A stretch of DNA of 64,000 nucleotides from Strigamia acuminata. Lineage: Eukaryota > Arthropoda > Chilopoda > Geophilomorpha > Linotaeniidae. The translations under genes were made by a program, and so were the position numbers. Positions 63,101-64,000 of the stretch are shown in pieces. Under the pieces are notes generated by a model, which worked only from the letters and a program-made list of their open reading frames with translations, was not told the DNA's origin and did no database searches. Location: NCBI GenBank assembly GCA_949358305.1, contig OX442324.1, positions 2,407,501 through 2,471,500 of the forward strand. Reading direction: 5' to 3'. Numbering within the stretch: the stretch's first letter is position 1; each line of letters starts with the position of its first letter.

Positions 63101-63970
63101 ATTTATTCAGTGCCAAGGACGACCTTGCAGTAGGAATTGCAGTAATGATGACTTGGATTGTTATTTGCTGGATGACAATGGATTTGTGGTTGTGTCTGAA
63201 CAGTATAGACATGTATGTATAATCCGGAGTGCGCTTTCCTGCGTAATATATTAATTAATTCTATTTATTTATTTATTTATTTCACAATGATACAGACGGG
63301 GAAATTTTTTGGTGATATCGAAGGACTCATCATGCATTCTCTGATTGTGGACGAAGTTTATTATGGGTAAAATGATGTTAATTTTTTGAAAAGAAAAGAA
63401 CAATTGAAATGTAAAAAATTTGTTTTAATCTAGAGTTTACATGTATGACTACCAAGCCTCCTGCAACGAATCTACAGATTCAAAGAATTCTGCATCGAGT
63501 TTCTTTTCGGTAACTGACATTACTCGCTATTTAATTTACAATGGAGTTAAAAAATGTTAATAAAATTGTTTATTCTAGCCCCTAAAAGCCATAAGTTGGC
63601 TTTCCAGGAAGCTCTTAGTGTAAGAAAGGAAAATCGAGACGGAGATGCACGAACTAATGACATTTAATTTAACAGATTGTGGGCGGAATATAGTTTCTTT
63701 GCTTGGTTTGATTTAAGTTGGTTGTCTGCTTGGGCCACTAGTAAGTATTGAAATTAAAAAATGGGGTGTGCAATTGAGTTTTGATGGGGTTTTGTTTGCA
63801 GATATAGATGACCCGACTGAATTTCATCGATACATGGACAAAAAAGAGACGAGACACGAAGCAATGAAACCTTGTACTAAACATTTCACGCTGTACCGTG
63901 TAAATATCACGCGATTGCAATTGGAACCGGTTAAAGGAAAACTAACAAAATGTAATCCAACTTGTGACAG
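12074..63970 (+). CDS. CACNA2D3: Voltage-gated calcium channel alpha2/delta subunit (alpha2delta-3/-4 class), 36 exons, 3' end outside window
   Basis: Coding exons: 12074-12186, 30347-30428, 46610-46714, 46788-46847, 50384-50513, 50586-50717, 51464-51554, 51655-51805, 51879-51953, 52026-52121, 52179-52292, 52356-52434, 52498-52547, 52611-52694, 52758-52958, 54131-54160, 54231-54284, 54492-54545, 55521-55601, 55718-55792, 55859-55939, 56697-56720, 56801-56875, 56948-57089, 57144-57192, 57261-57409, 58724-58823, 62536-62637, 62730-62842, 62902-63041, 63111-63212, 63296-63366, 63434-63509, 63579-63619, 63676-63740, 63802-63970. All phases agree and give at least 1118 residues. Order: signal peptide (1-29), helical N-region (to about 130), VWA with MIDAS D254-I-S256-G-S258 and TDG at 363-365, Cache-like regions, and cysteine-containing delta part. 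The family binds pore-forming Cav alpha1 subunits extracellularly, is GPI-anchored or membrane-attached, and raises surface channel density and presynaptic release. Long shared runs such as [16 protein letters not shown] and GVAGTDVP fit alpha2delta-3/-4 (fly straightjacket) better than -1/-2. Remaining C-terminal exons are beyond base 64000. Exon 18 inclusion and exon 26's donor are the least certain joins. Confidence 0.93.
13237..13281. repeat. Poly-T run (45 bases)
   Basis: Forty-five uninterrupted T residues. The poly-K and poly-F reading frames across it are artefacts of the run. Confidence 0.95.
13408..13789. mobile_element. piggyBac-type MITE (TTAA-flanked)
   Basis: Flanked by TTAA at 13404-13407 and 13790-13793. 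Left end CCCTCCCCACCCC, right end ...GGGGCTGCGAGGG, which are rough inverted copies, with inner GGGTCAATTTTGACC and GGGGTCAAAAATGGG. TTAA duplications with CCC-rich ends are the mark of piggyBac-like elements. 382 bp, no transposase. Confidence 0.7.
14358..15499. mobile_element. TA-flanked TIR element carrying a minisatellite
   Basis: Left end GCGTATTTTCTCGATTAGCC, right end (reverse complement) CCGTATTTTCTCGAGTAAGA, then GCGGCT on both sides. TA dinucleotides at 14356-14357 and 15500-15501 look like the target duplication. Almost all of the interior is the tandem array at about 14455-15430. Confidence 0.8.
14455..15430. repeat. Minisatellite, 20-21-bp unit with higher-order repeats
   Basis: About 47 copies of a unit close to AAAAAGTGAAATTTTAATGG. 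Variant units recur in a fixed order: TTAAAATTTTACTGAGAAAA, then AAAATTTTAATGAAAAAGG, then TGAAATTTCTATCAAAAAA. The blocks of about 100-190 bp were therefore themselves duplicated. Confidence 0.95.
16467..16760. mobile_element. CATATGG palindromic element, intact copy
   Basis: Left end CCCATATGGTTGAAAAATAC, right end GTTTTTGAACCATATGG, inverted copies of each other. The interior is made of repeated words such as TGAAATGCATT and TTTGCAAATG. About 290 bp, no coding. Confidence 0.8.
16766..17180. mobile_element. Family A MITE (TATACTC ends), about 50-bp TIRs
   Basis: Left TIR begins TATACTCTTTCCACACTCAA and runs through AGAGCCCTGGAATC and CCCATTGGCC; the right end is its near-perfect reverse complement ending GAGTATA. 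It lies 5 bp from the preceding CATATGG element. Subterminal words GATTACTC, AACTGTAG and AAAAGTAGT recur in the other copies. Confidence 0.9.
17726..18322. mobile_element. Family C element interrupted by a CATATGG element
   Basis: Left end ...GGTTCGCACCTGGTATCGTG then ATGCCAAAT; right end AAGATATCGGGCGCAAAGTG, imperfect inverted copies matching 19699-19953 and 48608-48803. The middle (17861-18166) is a CATATGG element, so that insertion is younger. Confidence 0.65.
17861..18166. mobile_element. CATATGG palindromic element nested in Family C
   Basis: Starts CAAATGGTTGAAAATAGACT and ends TATTTTTGAACCATATGG. The body is rich in TGCATT, GAAATG and TTTGTCAAATATGAATG, as in the 16467 and 40331 copies. 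Confidence 0.75.
19014..19420. mobile_element. Family A MITE, second copy
   Basis: Left TIR TATACTCTGGCCGAGTATAA then GAGTGCGCTATTTCC; right end is its reverse complement ending GGCCAGTGTAT. Shares the subterminal block TTGATTACTCCTAACTGTGG with 21964 and 29414. Confidence 0.85.
19699..19953. mobile_element. Family C MITE
   Basis: Left ACAGTTTGCGCCCCAGTGTC then TTGATGCCAAAT; right AATTTGGCATGGAGATACCG then GGCGCAAACTGTA. Inverted ends with a GATGCCAAAT / AATTTGGCAT core. Confidence 0.75.
21964..22347. mobile_element. Family A MITE, third copy
   Basis: Left TATACTCCAAACCGGTACAA, right (reverse complement) TATACTCCAAACCCTTACAA. The interior ACTGTGGTCTGTGCTCTACT and GGAAAAGTAGTTCTG is nearly identical to 29414-29797. 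Confidence 0.9.
22727..23164. mobile_element. Family B MITE (GGTTCACACTTGTG ends)
   Basis: Ends GGTGGGTTCACACTTGTGTT and its inverted copy (AACACAAGTGTGAACCCACC). Inner repeats GACGCAACGCAA / TTGCGTTGCGTC. Internal AAAATGGCGGCCTGTTT. Three related copies: 26957-27407, 39603-40009 and 50837-51190. Confidence 0.9.
24949..24996. repeat. (TTA)n microsatellite
   Basis: About 16 uninterrupted TTA triplets. Confidence 0.95.
25680..25795 (+). CDS. Possible exon of a nested tetraspan-like gene (TM segment)
   Basis: Open frame within a longer 92-codon frame beginning at ATG 25517. An acceptor-like TTGTTGCAG ends at 25679. The frame then reads [11 protein letters not shown] followed by the hydrophobic [18 protein letters not shown], reminiscent of the first span of MS4A/CD20-type tetraspans (GxIQIxxG). 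No good donor follows, so this may be a remnant or chance. It lies within intron 1 of the alpha2/delta gene. Confidence 0.2.
25905..26066. mobile_element. Family C element fragment
   Basis: Shares GTAAATTACTTTTAATAATG then AGTTTATTGTTGTTTATTTAC and CTGCGCAGAATGG with 18172-18330 and 19807-19915. The ends are incomplete. Confidence 0.5.
26120..26354 (+). CDS. Possible terminal exon of a nested membrane protein
   Basis: Behind acceptors at 26119 (ACCTTGCAG) or 26136 (CTTTTGCAG) an open frame reads [19 protein letters not shown], a hydrophilic loop with [13 protein letters not shown], then the span [20 protein letters not shown] and the tail LYYTAHGL before a TAG stop. Two spans with a short loop and short tail fit the last two spans of a tetraspan protein. 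No family is recognised firmly. Codon content is more G/C and amino-acid balanced than random AT-rich DNA. Confidence 0.3.
26957..27407. mobile_element. Family B MITE, second copy
   Basis: Begins TAAAGTTAGGTTCACACTTG and ends AAGTGTGAATCTATCTTTA. The interior, with the GACGTGAATC and TTGGCCGCAAGACCTTTCCT blocks, matches 22727-23164. Confidence 0.85.
29414..29797. mobile_element. Family A MITE, fourth copy
   Basis: Left TATACGCCAAGCCGATACAA, right end GGACCAGGTTGTATA. Interior nearly identical to 21964-22347 (CTACTACGCGGAAAAGTAGT). Confidence 0.9.
30347..30428 (+). CDS. CACNA2D3: alpha2/delta exon 2
   Basis: Acceptor TTTATTTGCAG, donor GTAAGT. Encodes [20 protein letters not shown] and YVDEISD (residues 39-65), matching the N-terminal W-x-x-x-F-G-x-x-L region that begins the mature alpha2 chain. 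Enters in phase 2 and leaves in phase 0. Confidence 0.85.
31434..31528. mobile_element. Short TIR element (ACCATATTTCTTCGATTCTA type)
   Basis: Left ACCATATTTCTTCGATTCTA then TGACGCAC; right GGCGTCTTAGAGTCGAAGAA then ATATGGT. Same type as 8821-8954. 95 bp. Confidence 0.85.
31553..31850. mobile_element. MITE with GGGCTAG...CTAGCCC ends
   Basis: Left TTTGGGCTAGTCTGACGTTT then GAATCTAGTTTT; right ACTAGATTTAAATGTTAGGC then TAGCCCAAATATT. The inverted ends match over about 30 bases with gaps; exact ends uncertain. Confidence 0.7.
33008..33441. mobile_element. piggyBac-type MITE (TTAA-flanked)
   Basis: TTAA at 33004-33007 and 33442-33445. Left end CCTTTCCAACCCTGAGATGG, right end ending GGGTTGTAAGGG. 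Internal mirror words GGGTCATTTTGTGACCC and GGGTCAAAAAAGACCC, with ATGGGTC near the left and CCCATCTTAGG near the right end. 434 bp, no transposase. Confidence 0.75.
33920..33990 (+). tRNA. tRNA-Ser-like sequence (pseudogene or SINE head), left arm
   Basis: TGGTCCAGTGGTTCAGGCAA resembles an A box and D-arm. ATGGACTAGGAATCTTTCCA occupies the anticodon arm, as in tRNA-Ser (GGACTAGAAATCC) with AGG in the anticodon position. AGGTTCAAATCCTG is a good B box with a paired T-stem. The acceptor stem (GTAGTGGT / CTGGTGTGTG) and anticodon stem do not pair fully, so a decayed tRNA or a tRNA-derived SINE head is more likely than a working gene. Confidence 0.45.
34166..34236 (-). tRNA. tRNA-Ser-like sequence, mirrored copy in right arm
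   Basis: The inverted duplicate of 33920-33990, with the same A- and B-box words read on the minus strand. Confidence 0.45.
34965..35150. repeat. Dispersed repeat related to 4826-4945
   Basis: Shares GCAGAGTGTGCRGTA, ATRRGATGGGCYYYAGAAAT-like blocks and GAAGTAGAA words with the copy near 4.85 kb. It ends near TCTGCCGCTTAGTGCCCGTAA, whose inverse resembles the start, suggesting an old inverted-repeat element. Confidence 0.45.
36534..36613 (+). CDS. Possible exon of a nested tetraspan-like gene (TM segment)
   Basis: Acceptor-like TGTATATTAG ends at 36533, donor-like ACAG/GTATTG follows 36613. The 80-bp interval reads [20 protein letters not shown] then GLIVLTG, a single hydrophobic span with a G-G / FIxTG-like end, as in the second span of MS4A-type tetraspans. 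Both splice sites are usable, which is why I list it. No matching neighbours are firm. Confidence 0.25.
37308..37920. mobile_element. CTAGCTTA-rich element split by a short Family A MITE
   Basis: Left CCGAACTACACAGGCTAGAT..., right ...TTAACTCTGTAGTGCGAATG, degenerate inverted ends. The interior is filled with AGCTAG words. 37674-37823 is inserted in it. Confidence 0.5.
37674..37823. mobile_element. Family A MITE, 150-bp short form
   Basis: Left TATACTCTTTCCACACTCAA then GAGTGACCCTGGAAGC; the right end is the exact inverse ending AAGAGTATA. Only about 35 bp separate the arms, so it can fold almost entirely as a hairpin. Confidence 0.9.
39603..40009. mobile_element. Family B MITE, third copy
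   Basis: Left ACTAGGTTCACACTAGAGGC (outer end shortened), right GTGTGAAGCTAGCTTTA. The interior TTGGCCGCAAGACCTTTCCT block matches the others. Confidence 0.8.
40331..41108. mobile_element. CATATGG element interrupted by a TA-flanked MITE
   Basis: Left TTATGGTTGAAAAATATATT, right TTTCTTTAACCATATGGG. Body words as in the 16467 copy. Interrupted at 40603-41008. Confidence 0.75.
40605..41006. mobile_element. Tc1/mariner-type MITE with TA TSD
   Basis: Left CAGGGTGGGCGAAAAGTCGC, right (reverse complement) CAGGGTGGGCCAAAAGTCAC, flanked by TA on both sides (40603-40604, 41007-41008). Extended inner inverted repeats (AAAAATTCACGACCAAACAG and its inverse). 402 bp, no transposase. Confidence 0.85.
42199..42320. 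repeat. T-rich simple repeat ((T)n / (ATTT)n)
   Basis: T runs followed by TTTATTTA tetranucleotide repeats. Confidence 0.9.
42332..42514 (+). CDS. Possible terminal exon of a nested membrane protein
   Basis: After a T-rich tract and an AG at 42331 the frame reads [20 protein letters not shown], then [20 protein letters not shown] and [11 protein letters not shown], ending ICKKAARRT and TGA. Two hydrophobic spans joined by a short loop and a basic tail fit a small multi-span protein end. AATAAA at about 42761 could be its polyadenylation signal. The pyrimidine tract immediately upstream is a simple repeat, so the acceptor is weak evidence. Family unknown; compare 26120-26354. Confidence 0.3.
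   Translation, partial: FIGGGFLIILITGYTQQLAKWCNVMDQQIGIQITGMFIQLGMWILMRESVNICKKAARRT
43142..43795. mobile_element. GC-rich TIR element (TTAAGCTAAGTTCACATGTG ends)
   Basis: Left TTAAGCTAAGTTCACATGTG then CGCGTCTAAACGCGCGCGTC; right GACGCGCGCGTCAACGCGCA then CATGTGAACTTAGCTTTA. The ends are strongly CpG-rich in an otherwise AT-rich region. 650 bp, no transposase. Confidence 0.85.
43796..44151. mobile_element. Second GC-rich TIR element, abutting the first
   Basis: Left TGCTGGGCGCACACATACTG then CGATTTCGCATCGCG; right CGCGACGCGATGCGAAATTG then CGGTATGTGTGCGCCCAGCA. Starts at the base after the previous element ends. TGACGTCAT recurs inside three times. Confidence 0.85.
45085..45142. repeat. 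Poly-T run (58 bases)
   Basis: Uninterrupted T residues within intron 2. Confidence 0.95.
45896..46400. repeat. Minisatellite, 20-bp unit, about 25 copies
   Basis: Unit AAAATTCAATTTTGGGTCAA with variants TTTCGG and TTTTGG. Because 20 is not a multiple of 3 and the unit has no stop in any plus-strand frame, three overlapping long frames appear with a 20-residue protein period ([19 protein letters not shown]-like). Located 0.2 kb upstream of exon 3, in intron 2. Confidence 0.95.
46610..46847 (+). CDS. CACNA2D3: alpha2/delta exons 3 and 4
   Basis: Exon 3 (46610-46714) gives [20 protein letters not shown] then [15 protein letters not shown] (66-100). Exon 4 (46788-46847) gives [20 protein letters not shown] (101-120). 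Both match the helical region before VWA (family pattern DGxxLVxxxxxxxxxxxxxKxxAVxRxxxxAE). Phase 0 on all borders; intron 73 bp. Confidence 0.9.
47209..47293. mobile_element. 85-bp TTAA-flanked inverted-repeat element
   Basis: TTAA at 47205-47208 and 47294-47297. Left CCCTTTGAGTGTCGGG, right end GACAGTGAAAGAG (inverse CTCTTTCACTGTC). Reads as a minimal piggyBac-type MITE. Confidence 0.6.
47896..48028. repeat. Inverted repeat, about 40-bp arms
   Basis: AATGACATTAATGGCGCTAA then TATTAAACAAAACAAGAAA on the left; TTTCTTGTTTTGTTTAATAT then TAACGTCATTAATGTCATT on the right. The spacer contains GATCTTGCGATCTTGCGCAA. Confidence 0.85.
48608..48803. mobile_element. Family C MITE, compact copy
   Basis: Left TCTGCGCCCGGTGTTGTGAT then GCCAAA; right TTTGGCATCAAGATAACCGG then GCGCAGA. 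196 bp, the cleanest ends of this family. Confidence 0.8.
49471..49583. repeat. Tandem repeat, 27-bp unit, about 4 copies
   Basis: Unit TTATGGTRTCTGTTAATATC followed by GGATAAT. Confidence 0.9.
50384..50717 (+). CDS. CACNA2D3: alpha2/delta exons 5 and 6
   Basis: Exon 5 (50384-50513) begins [20 protein letters not shown] and ends [12 protein letters not shown]. Exon 6 (50586-50717) begins [20 protein letters not shown] and includes [18 protein letters not shown]. The DPxLxWQxFGSxxGxxRxxPG block is a hallmark of the segment just before VWA and is closest to alpha2delta-3/-4. The intron between is 72 bp, phase 1. Confidence 0.93.
50837..51190. mobile_element. Family B MITE, left-truncated copy
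   Basis: Lies in intron 6. Starts inside the element at CACTGTAGGGCACGTGTG and ends CACAAGTGTGAACCTATACT. Retains the AAAATGGCGGCCTGTTTGCA block. Confidence 0.8.
51464..51805 (+). CDS. CACNA2D3: alpha2/delta exons 7 and 8: entry to VWA, MIDAS
   Basis: Exon 7 (51464-51554) ends [10 protein letters not shown]; the Trp codon is split by the intron. Exon 8 (51655-51805) gives [20 protein letters not shown] then [13 protein letters not shown] and [15 protein letters not shown] at 254-258 is a perfect metal-ion-dependent adhesion site, the element needed in this family for raising channel surface expression. Confidence 0.96.
51879..52547 (+). CDS. CACNA2D3: alpha2/delta exons 9-13: rest of VWA domain
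   Basis: Exons 51879-51953, 52026-52121, 52179-52292, 52356-52434 and 52498-52547. Landmarks: [60 protein letters not shown] (the MIDAS Asp of TDG at 364); [20 protein letters not shown] then [23 protein letters not shown]. Introns are 57-72 bp. One DNA strand supports every splice site. Confidence 0.96.
52611..52694 (+). CDS. CACNA2D3: alpha2/delta exon 14
   Basis: [20 protein letters not shown] then TPVYADIA (427-454). Matches the conserved YxxVxxRPxxxxxxxxxVWTxxYxD stretch after VWA. Confidence 0.95.
52758..52958 (+). CDS. CACNA2D3: alpha2/delta exon 15: charged insertion
   Basis: 67 codons, phase 0 on both sides, acceptor GATTTAG and donor GTGAGT. Starts [20 protein letters not shown], continues [20 protein letters not shown], then an acidic part with [20 protein letters not shown]. 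Vertebrate alpha2delta-3 has only a few residues here. Either a lineage-specific extension of the extracellular loop or an alternatively used cassette, since skipping it keeps the frame. Confidence 0.85.
52959..54130 (+). other. alpha2/delta intron 15 with minisatellite
   Basis: 1.17 kb; the middle is the 20-21-bp tandem array. Confidence 0.85.
53297..53800. repeat. Minisatellite, 20-21-bp unit (TTTTTGATGAATTTTGATAAA)
   Basis: About 24 units alternating GATGAATTTT, GATAAATTTT and GACATTTTT forms. Minus-strand frames of 100-140 codons (IHQKFIKN-type) come from the repeat. Confidence 0.95.
54131..54545 (+). CDS. CACNA2D3: alpha2/delta exons 16-18
   Basis: Exon 16 (54131-54160) encodes only [10 protein letters not shown]. 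Exon 17 (54231-54284) [18 protein letters not shown] matches the LxTTVAxPVF strand of the family. Exon 18 (54492-54545) [18 protein letters not shown] has no counterpart I can align, but has good splice sites (ACATCAG; GAG/GTCAGA) and phase 0. Like exon 17 it is exactly 18 codons and begins ATG. Confidence 0.8.
55521..55939 (+). CDS. CACNA2D3: alpha2/delta exons 19-21: Cache region
   Basis: Exon 19 (55521-55601) [20 protein letters not shown] then KLAPPYK. Exon 20 (55718-55792) [20 protein letters not shown] then DLRPF. Exon 21 (55859-55939) [20 protein letters not shown] then LANHQPW. These fit the Cache-domain motif GVxGTDVPxxxLxxxxPxYxxGxxGYxFxITNxGxxLxHPxLR and the following YSSVDxSxVE. 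Confidence 0.95.
56098..56475. repeat. Minisatellite, 31-bp unit, about 12 copies
   Basis: Unit TGCTGTTTTTGGTGAAAACA followed by ATGCAAAATAT, in intron 21. Minus-strand frames ([15 protein letters not shown]-type) are repeat artefacts. Confidence 0.95.
56697..57089 (+). CDS. CACNA2D3: alpha2/delta exons 22-24, including a 24-bp microexon
   Basis: Microexon 22 (56697-56720) encodes ERDTEILI. Exon 23 (56801-56875) [20 protein letters not shown] then HYDNQ. Exon 24 (56948-57089) [20 protein letters not shown] then [20 protein letters not shown]. The order matches family text WEDRDDxLRxxMVxRKxGxxxxxVK and KRVxxxxNxYYYxxIxxTPFxLGVA, which supports the microexon. Confidence 0.9.
57144..57409 (+). 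CDS. CACNA2D3: alpha2/delta exons 25 and 26
   Basis: Exon 25 (57144-57192) [17 protein letters not shown], Trp split by the intron. Exon 26 (57261-57409) [20 protein letters not shown] then [10 protein letters not shown] and [10 protein letters not shown]. Fits the HPDW-xYC and L-x-x-Y-x-x-x segments of the family. The exon 26 donor was chosen as TATC/GTAAAA because it is the phase-1 site that joins to exon 27; the frame stays open to 57527 by chance. Confidence 0.85.
57531..57650. repeat. Dispersed-repeat fragment related to window start
   Basis: AAACAGAATGGGAGACGTAA, CAGCCGTGAATCATCGTCAA and AAACTGCTAAAACTG parallel bases 20-85. Confidence 0.5.
57917..58264. mobile_element. MITE with AACCACTTTTCTAG ends
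   Basis: Left GGTTTACGCTTAAACCACTT then TTCTAGAAC; right GTTTTCTACAAAAGTGGTTT then AGGTGTGAAC. Inverted ends with inner AGTTCTAGAAAACCT repeats. In intron 26; exact limits uncertain. Confidence 0.6.
58724..58823 (+). CDS. CACNA2D3: alpha2/delta exon 27
   Basis: [20 protein letters not shown] then [12 protein letters not shown] (794-825). Matches the family CDKELxxxVLFDAxxT stretch. Acceptor TTTTCTAAAG, donor GTAAGT. Confidence 0.9.
59681..59896 (+). CDS. THAP-like zinc-finger fragment (71 aa frame)
   Basis: ATG 59681 opens [20 protein letters not shown] followed by [17 protein letters not shown]. The CxxC near the start, then a short basic linker, FP and a W-x-x-W helix, resembles the first half of a THAP DNA-binding domain. 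The second-half CxxH pair and AVPTIF-type end are missing before the stop. Either a remnant of a P-type transposon or host THAP gene, or one exon of a nested gene. It lies in an intron of alpha2/delta. Confidence 0.35.
   Translation: MVKKCLSCKSKSNKNKNHSSYGFPSNPIIRKQWIDWIAKIFGHENVLVNQGQPLRIQPKLGTSSGSTELEN
61150..61840. mobile_element. Family A-related element (690 bp)
   Basis: Left TATACTCTGGTTATAAAAAC then TTGTGACAAACTCCCATTGG; right CCAACTAATTGGAGTTTGTC then ACAAGTTTTTGTAAACAGTG. The inverted ends and TATACTC start are like Family A, but the interior differs. Confidence 0.75.
62536..63041 (+). CDS. CACNA2D3: alpha2/delta exons 28-30
   Basis: Exon 28 (62536-62637) [20 protein letters not shown] then TRWEDLEEF. 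Exon 29 (62730-62842) [20 protein letters not shown] then [10 protein letters not shown]. Exon 30 (62902-63041) [20 protein letters not shown] then PAAVVGLQF. Fits VxFLGTRxGLxR, HFPLWYRRAxEQxxxSFVYSIPF and ASTxIxL...VxxxVGIQ of the family's second Cache-like region. Phases 2, 2, 1, 0. Confidence 0.94.
63043..63067. repeat. Poly-A run at the start of intron 30
   Basis: A-run of about 24 bases directly behind the GT donor of exon 30. Confidence 0.9.
63111..63509 (+). CDS. CACNA2D3: alpha2/delta exons 31-33
   Basis: Exon 31 (63111-63212) [20 protein letters not shown] then [14 protein letters not shown]. Exon 32 (63296-63366) [20 protein letters not shown] then VYYG. Exon 33 (63434-63509) [20 protein letters not shown]. 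Contains the conserved Cys cluster and the CYLxDxNGFxxVSExxxxTGxFFGxIEG block of the delta region. Confidence 0.95.
63579..63970 (+). CDS. CACNA2D3: alpha2/delta exons 34-36 (last in window)
   Basis: Exon 34 (63579-63619) [13 protein letters not shown]. Exon 35 (63676-63740) [20 protein letters not shown]. Exon 36 (63802-63970) begins [20 protein letters not shown] and has [13 protein letters not shown] and KCNPTCDR, whose cysteines fit the delta chain's disulfide partners. Ends in phase 2 at a GTAATG donor, so the gene continues; the final cysteines and the C-terminal anchor are missing from the window. Confidence 0.93.
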
Positions 63971-64000
63971 GTAATGGTGGACACTACGGAGGTATTTTTA

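Overview
This is animal (metazoan) nuclear DNA, probably from an invertebrate. It is AT-rich and its protein-coding genes are split by GT-AG introns of about 50 bp to 18 kb. AATAAA signals follow genes, and the intergenic and intronic space is packed with short non-autonomous DNA transposons (MITEs), minisatellites and homopolymer runs. No rRNA operon, bacterial operon or viral gene is visible. Closer placement than 'invertebrate, possibly protostome' is not supported by the sequence alone.

Layout. 0-8 kb: three short, intron-poor reading frames for small secreted proteins of unknown family (883-1380 minus, 4097-4546 plus, 5610-6026 minus), separated by repeats that include an hAT-type MITE with a clean 8-bp target-site duplication. 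8.3-10.2 kb: a complete six-exon TMBIM4/Lifeguard-4 gene (Bax-inhibitor-1 family, 242 residues) on the plus strand. 10.2-12 kb: spacer with a degenerate 5S rRNA-like sequence.

12.0 kb to the right edge: one very large gene on the plus strand, a voltage-gated calcium-channel alpha2/delta subunit of the alpha2delta-3/-4 (fly straightjacket) class. I could assemble 36 coding exons whose phases all agree, giving at least 1118 residues. They comprise a signal peptide, the N-terminal helical region, a VWA domain with an intact MIDAS, Cache-type regions and the cysteine-containing delta part. The last exons lie beyond the window. Introns 1 (18.2 kb) and 2 (16.2 kb) hold most of the DNA. They carry several MITE families, some nested in each other, a 497-bp-arm near-perfect hairpin containing a tRNA-Ser-like sequence, two large minisatellites, and a few membrane-protein-like open stretches that may be exons of small nested genes.

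TMBIM4 and alpha2/delta both touch calcium handling (Golgi/ER calcium leak and cell-death control; surface trafficking of Cav channels). They look like independent transcription units, and co-function is only an inference from adjacency. The most interesting non-standard features are the perfect intronic hairpin, a minisatellite amplified inside a TA-flanked inverted-repeat element that itself sits inside another element, and a lineage-specific polybasic/acidic exon between the VWA and Cache parts of alpha2/delta.
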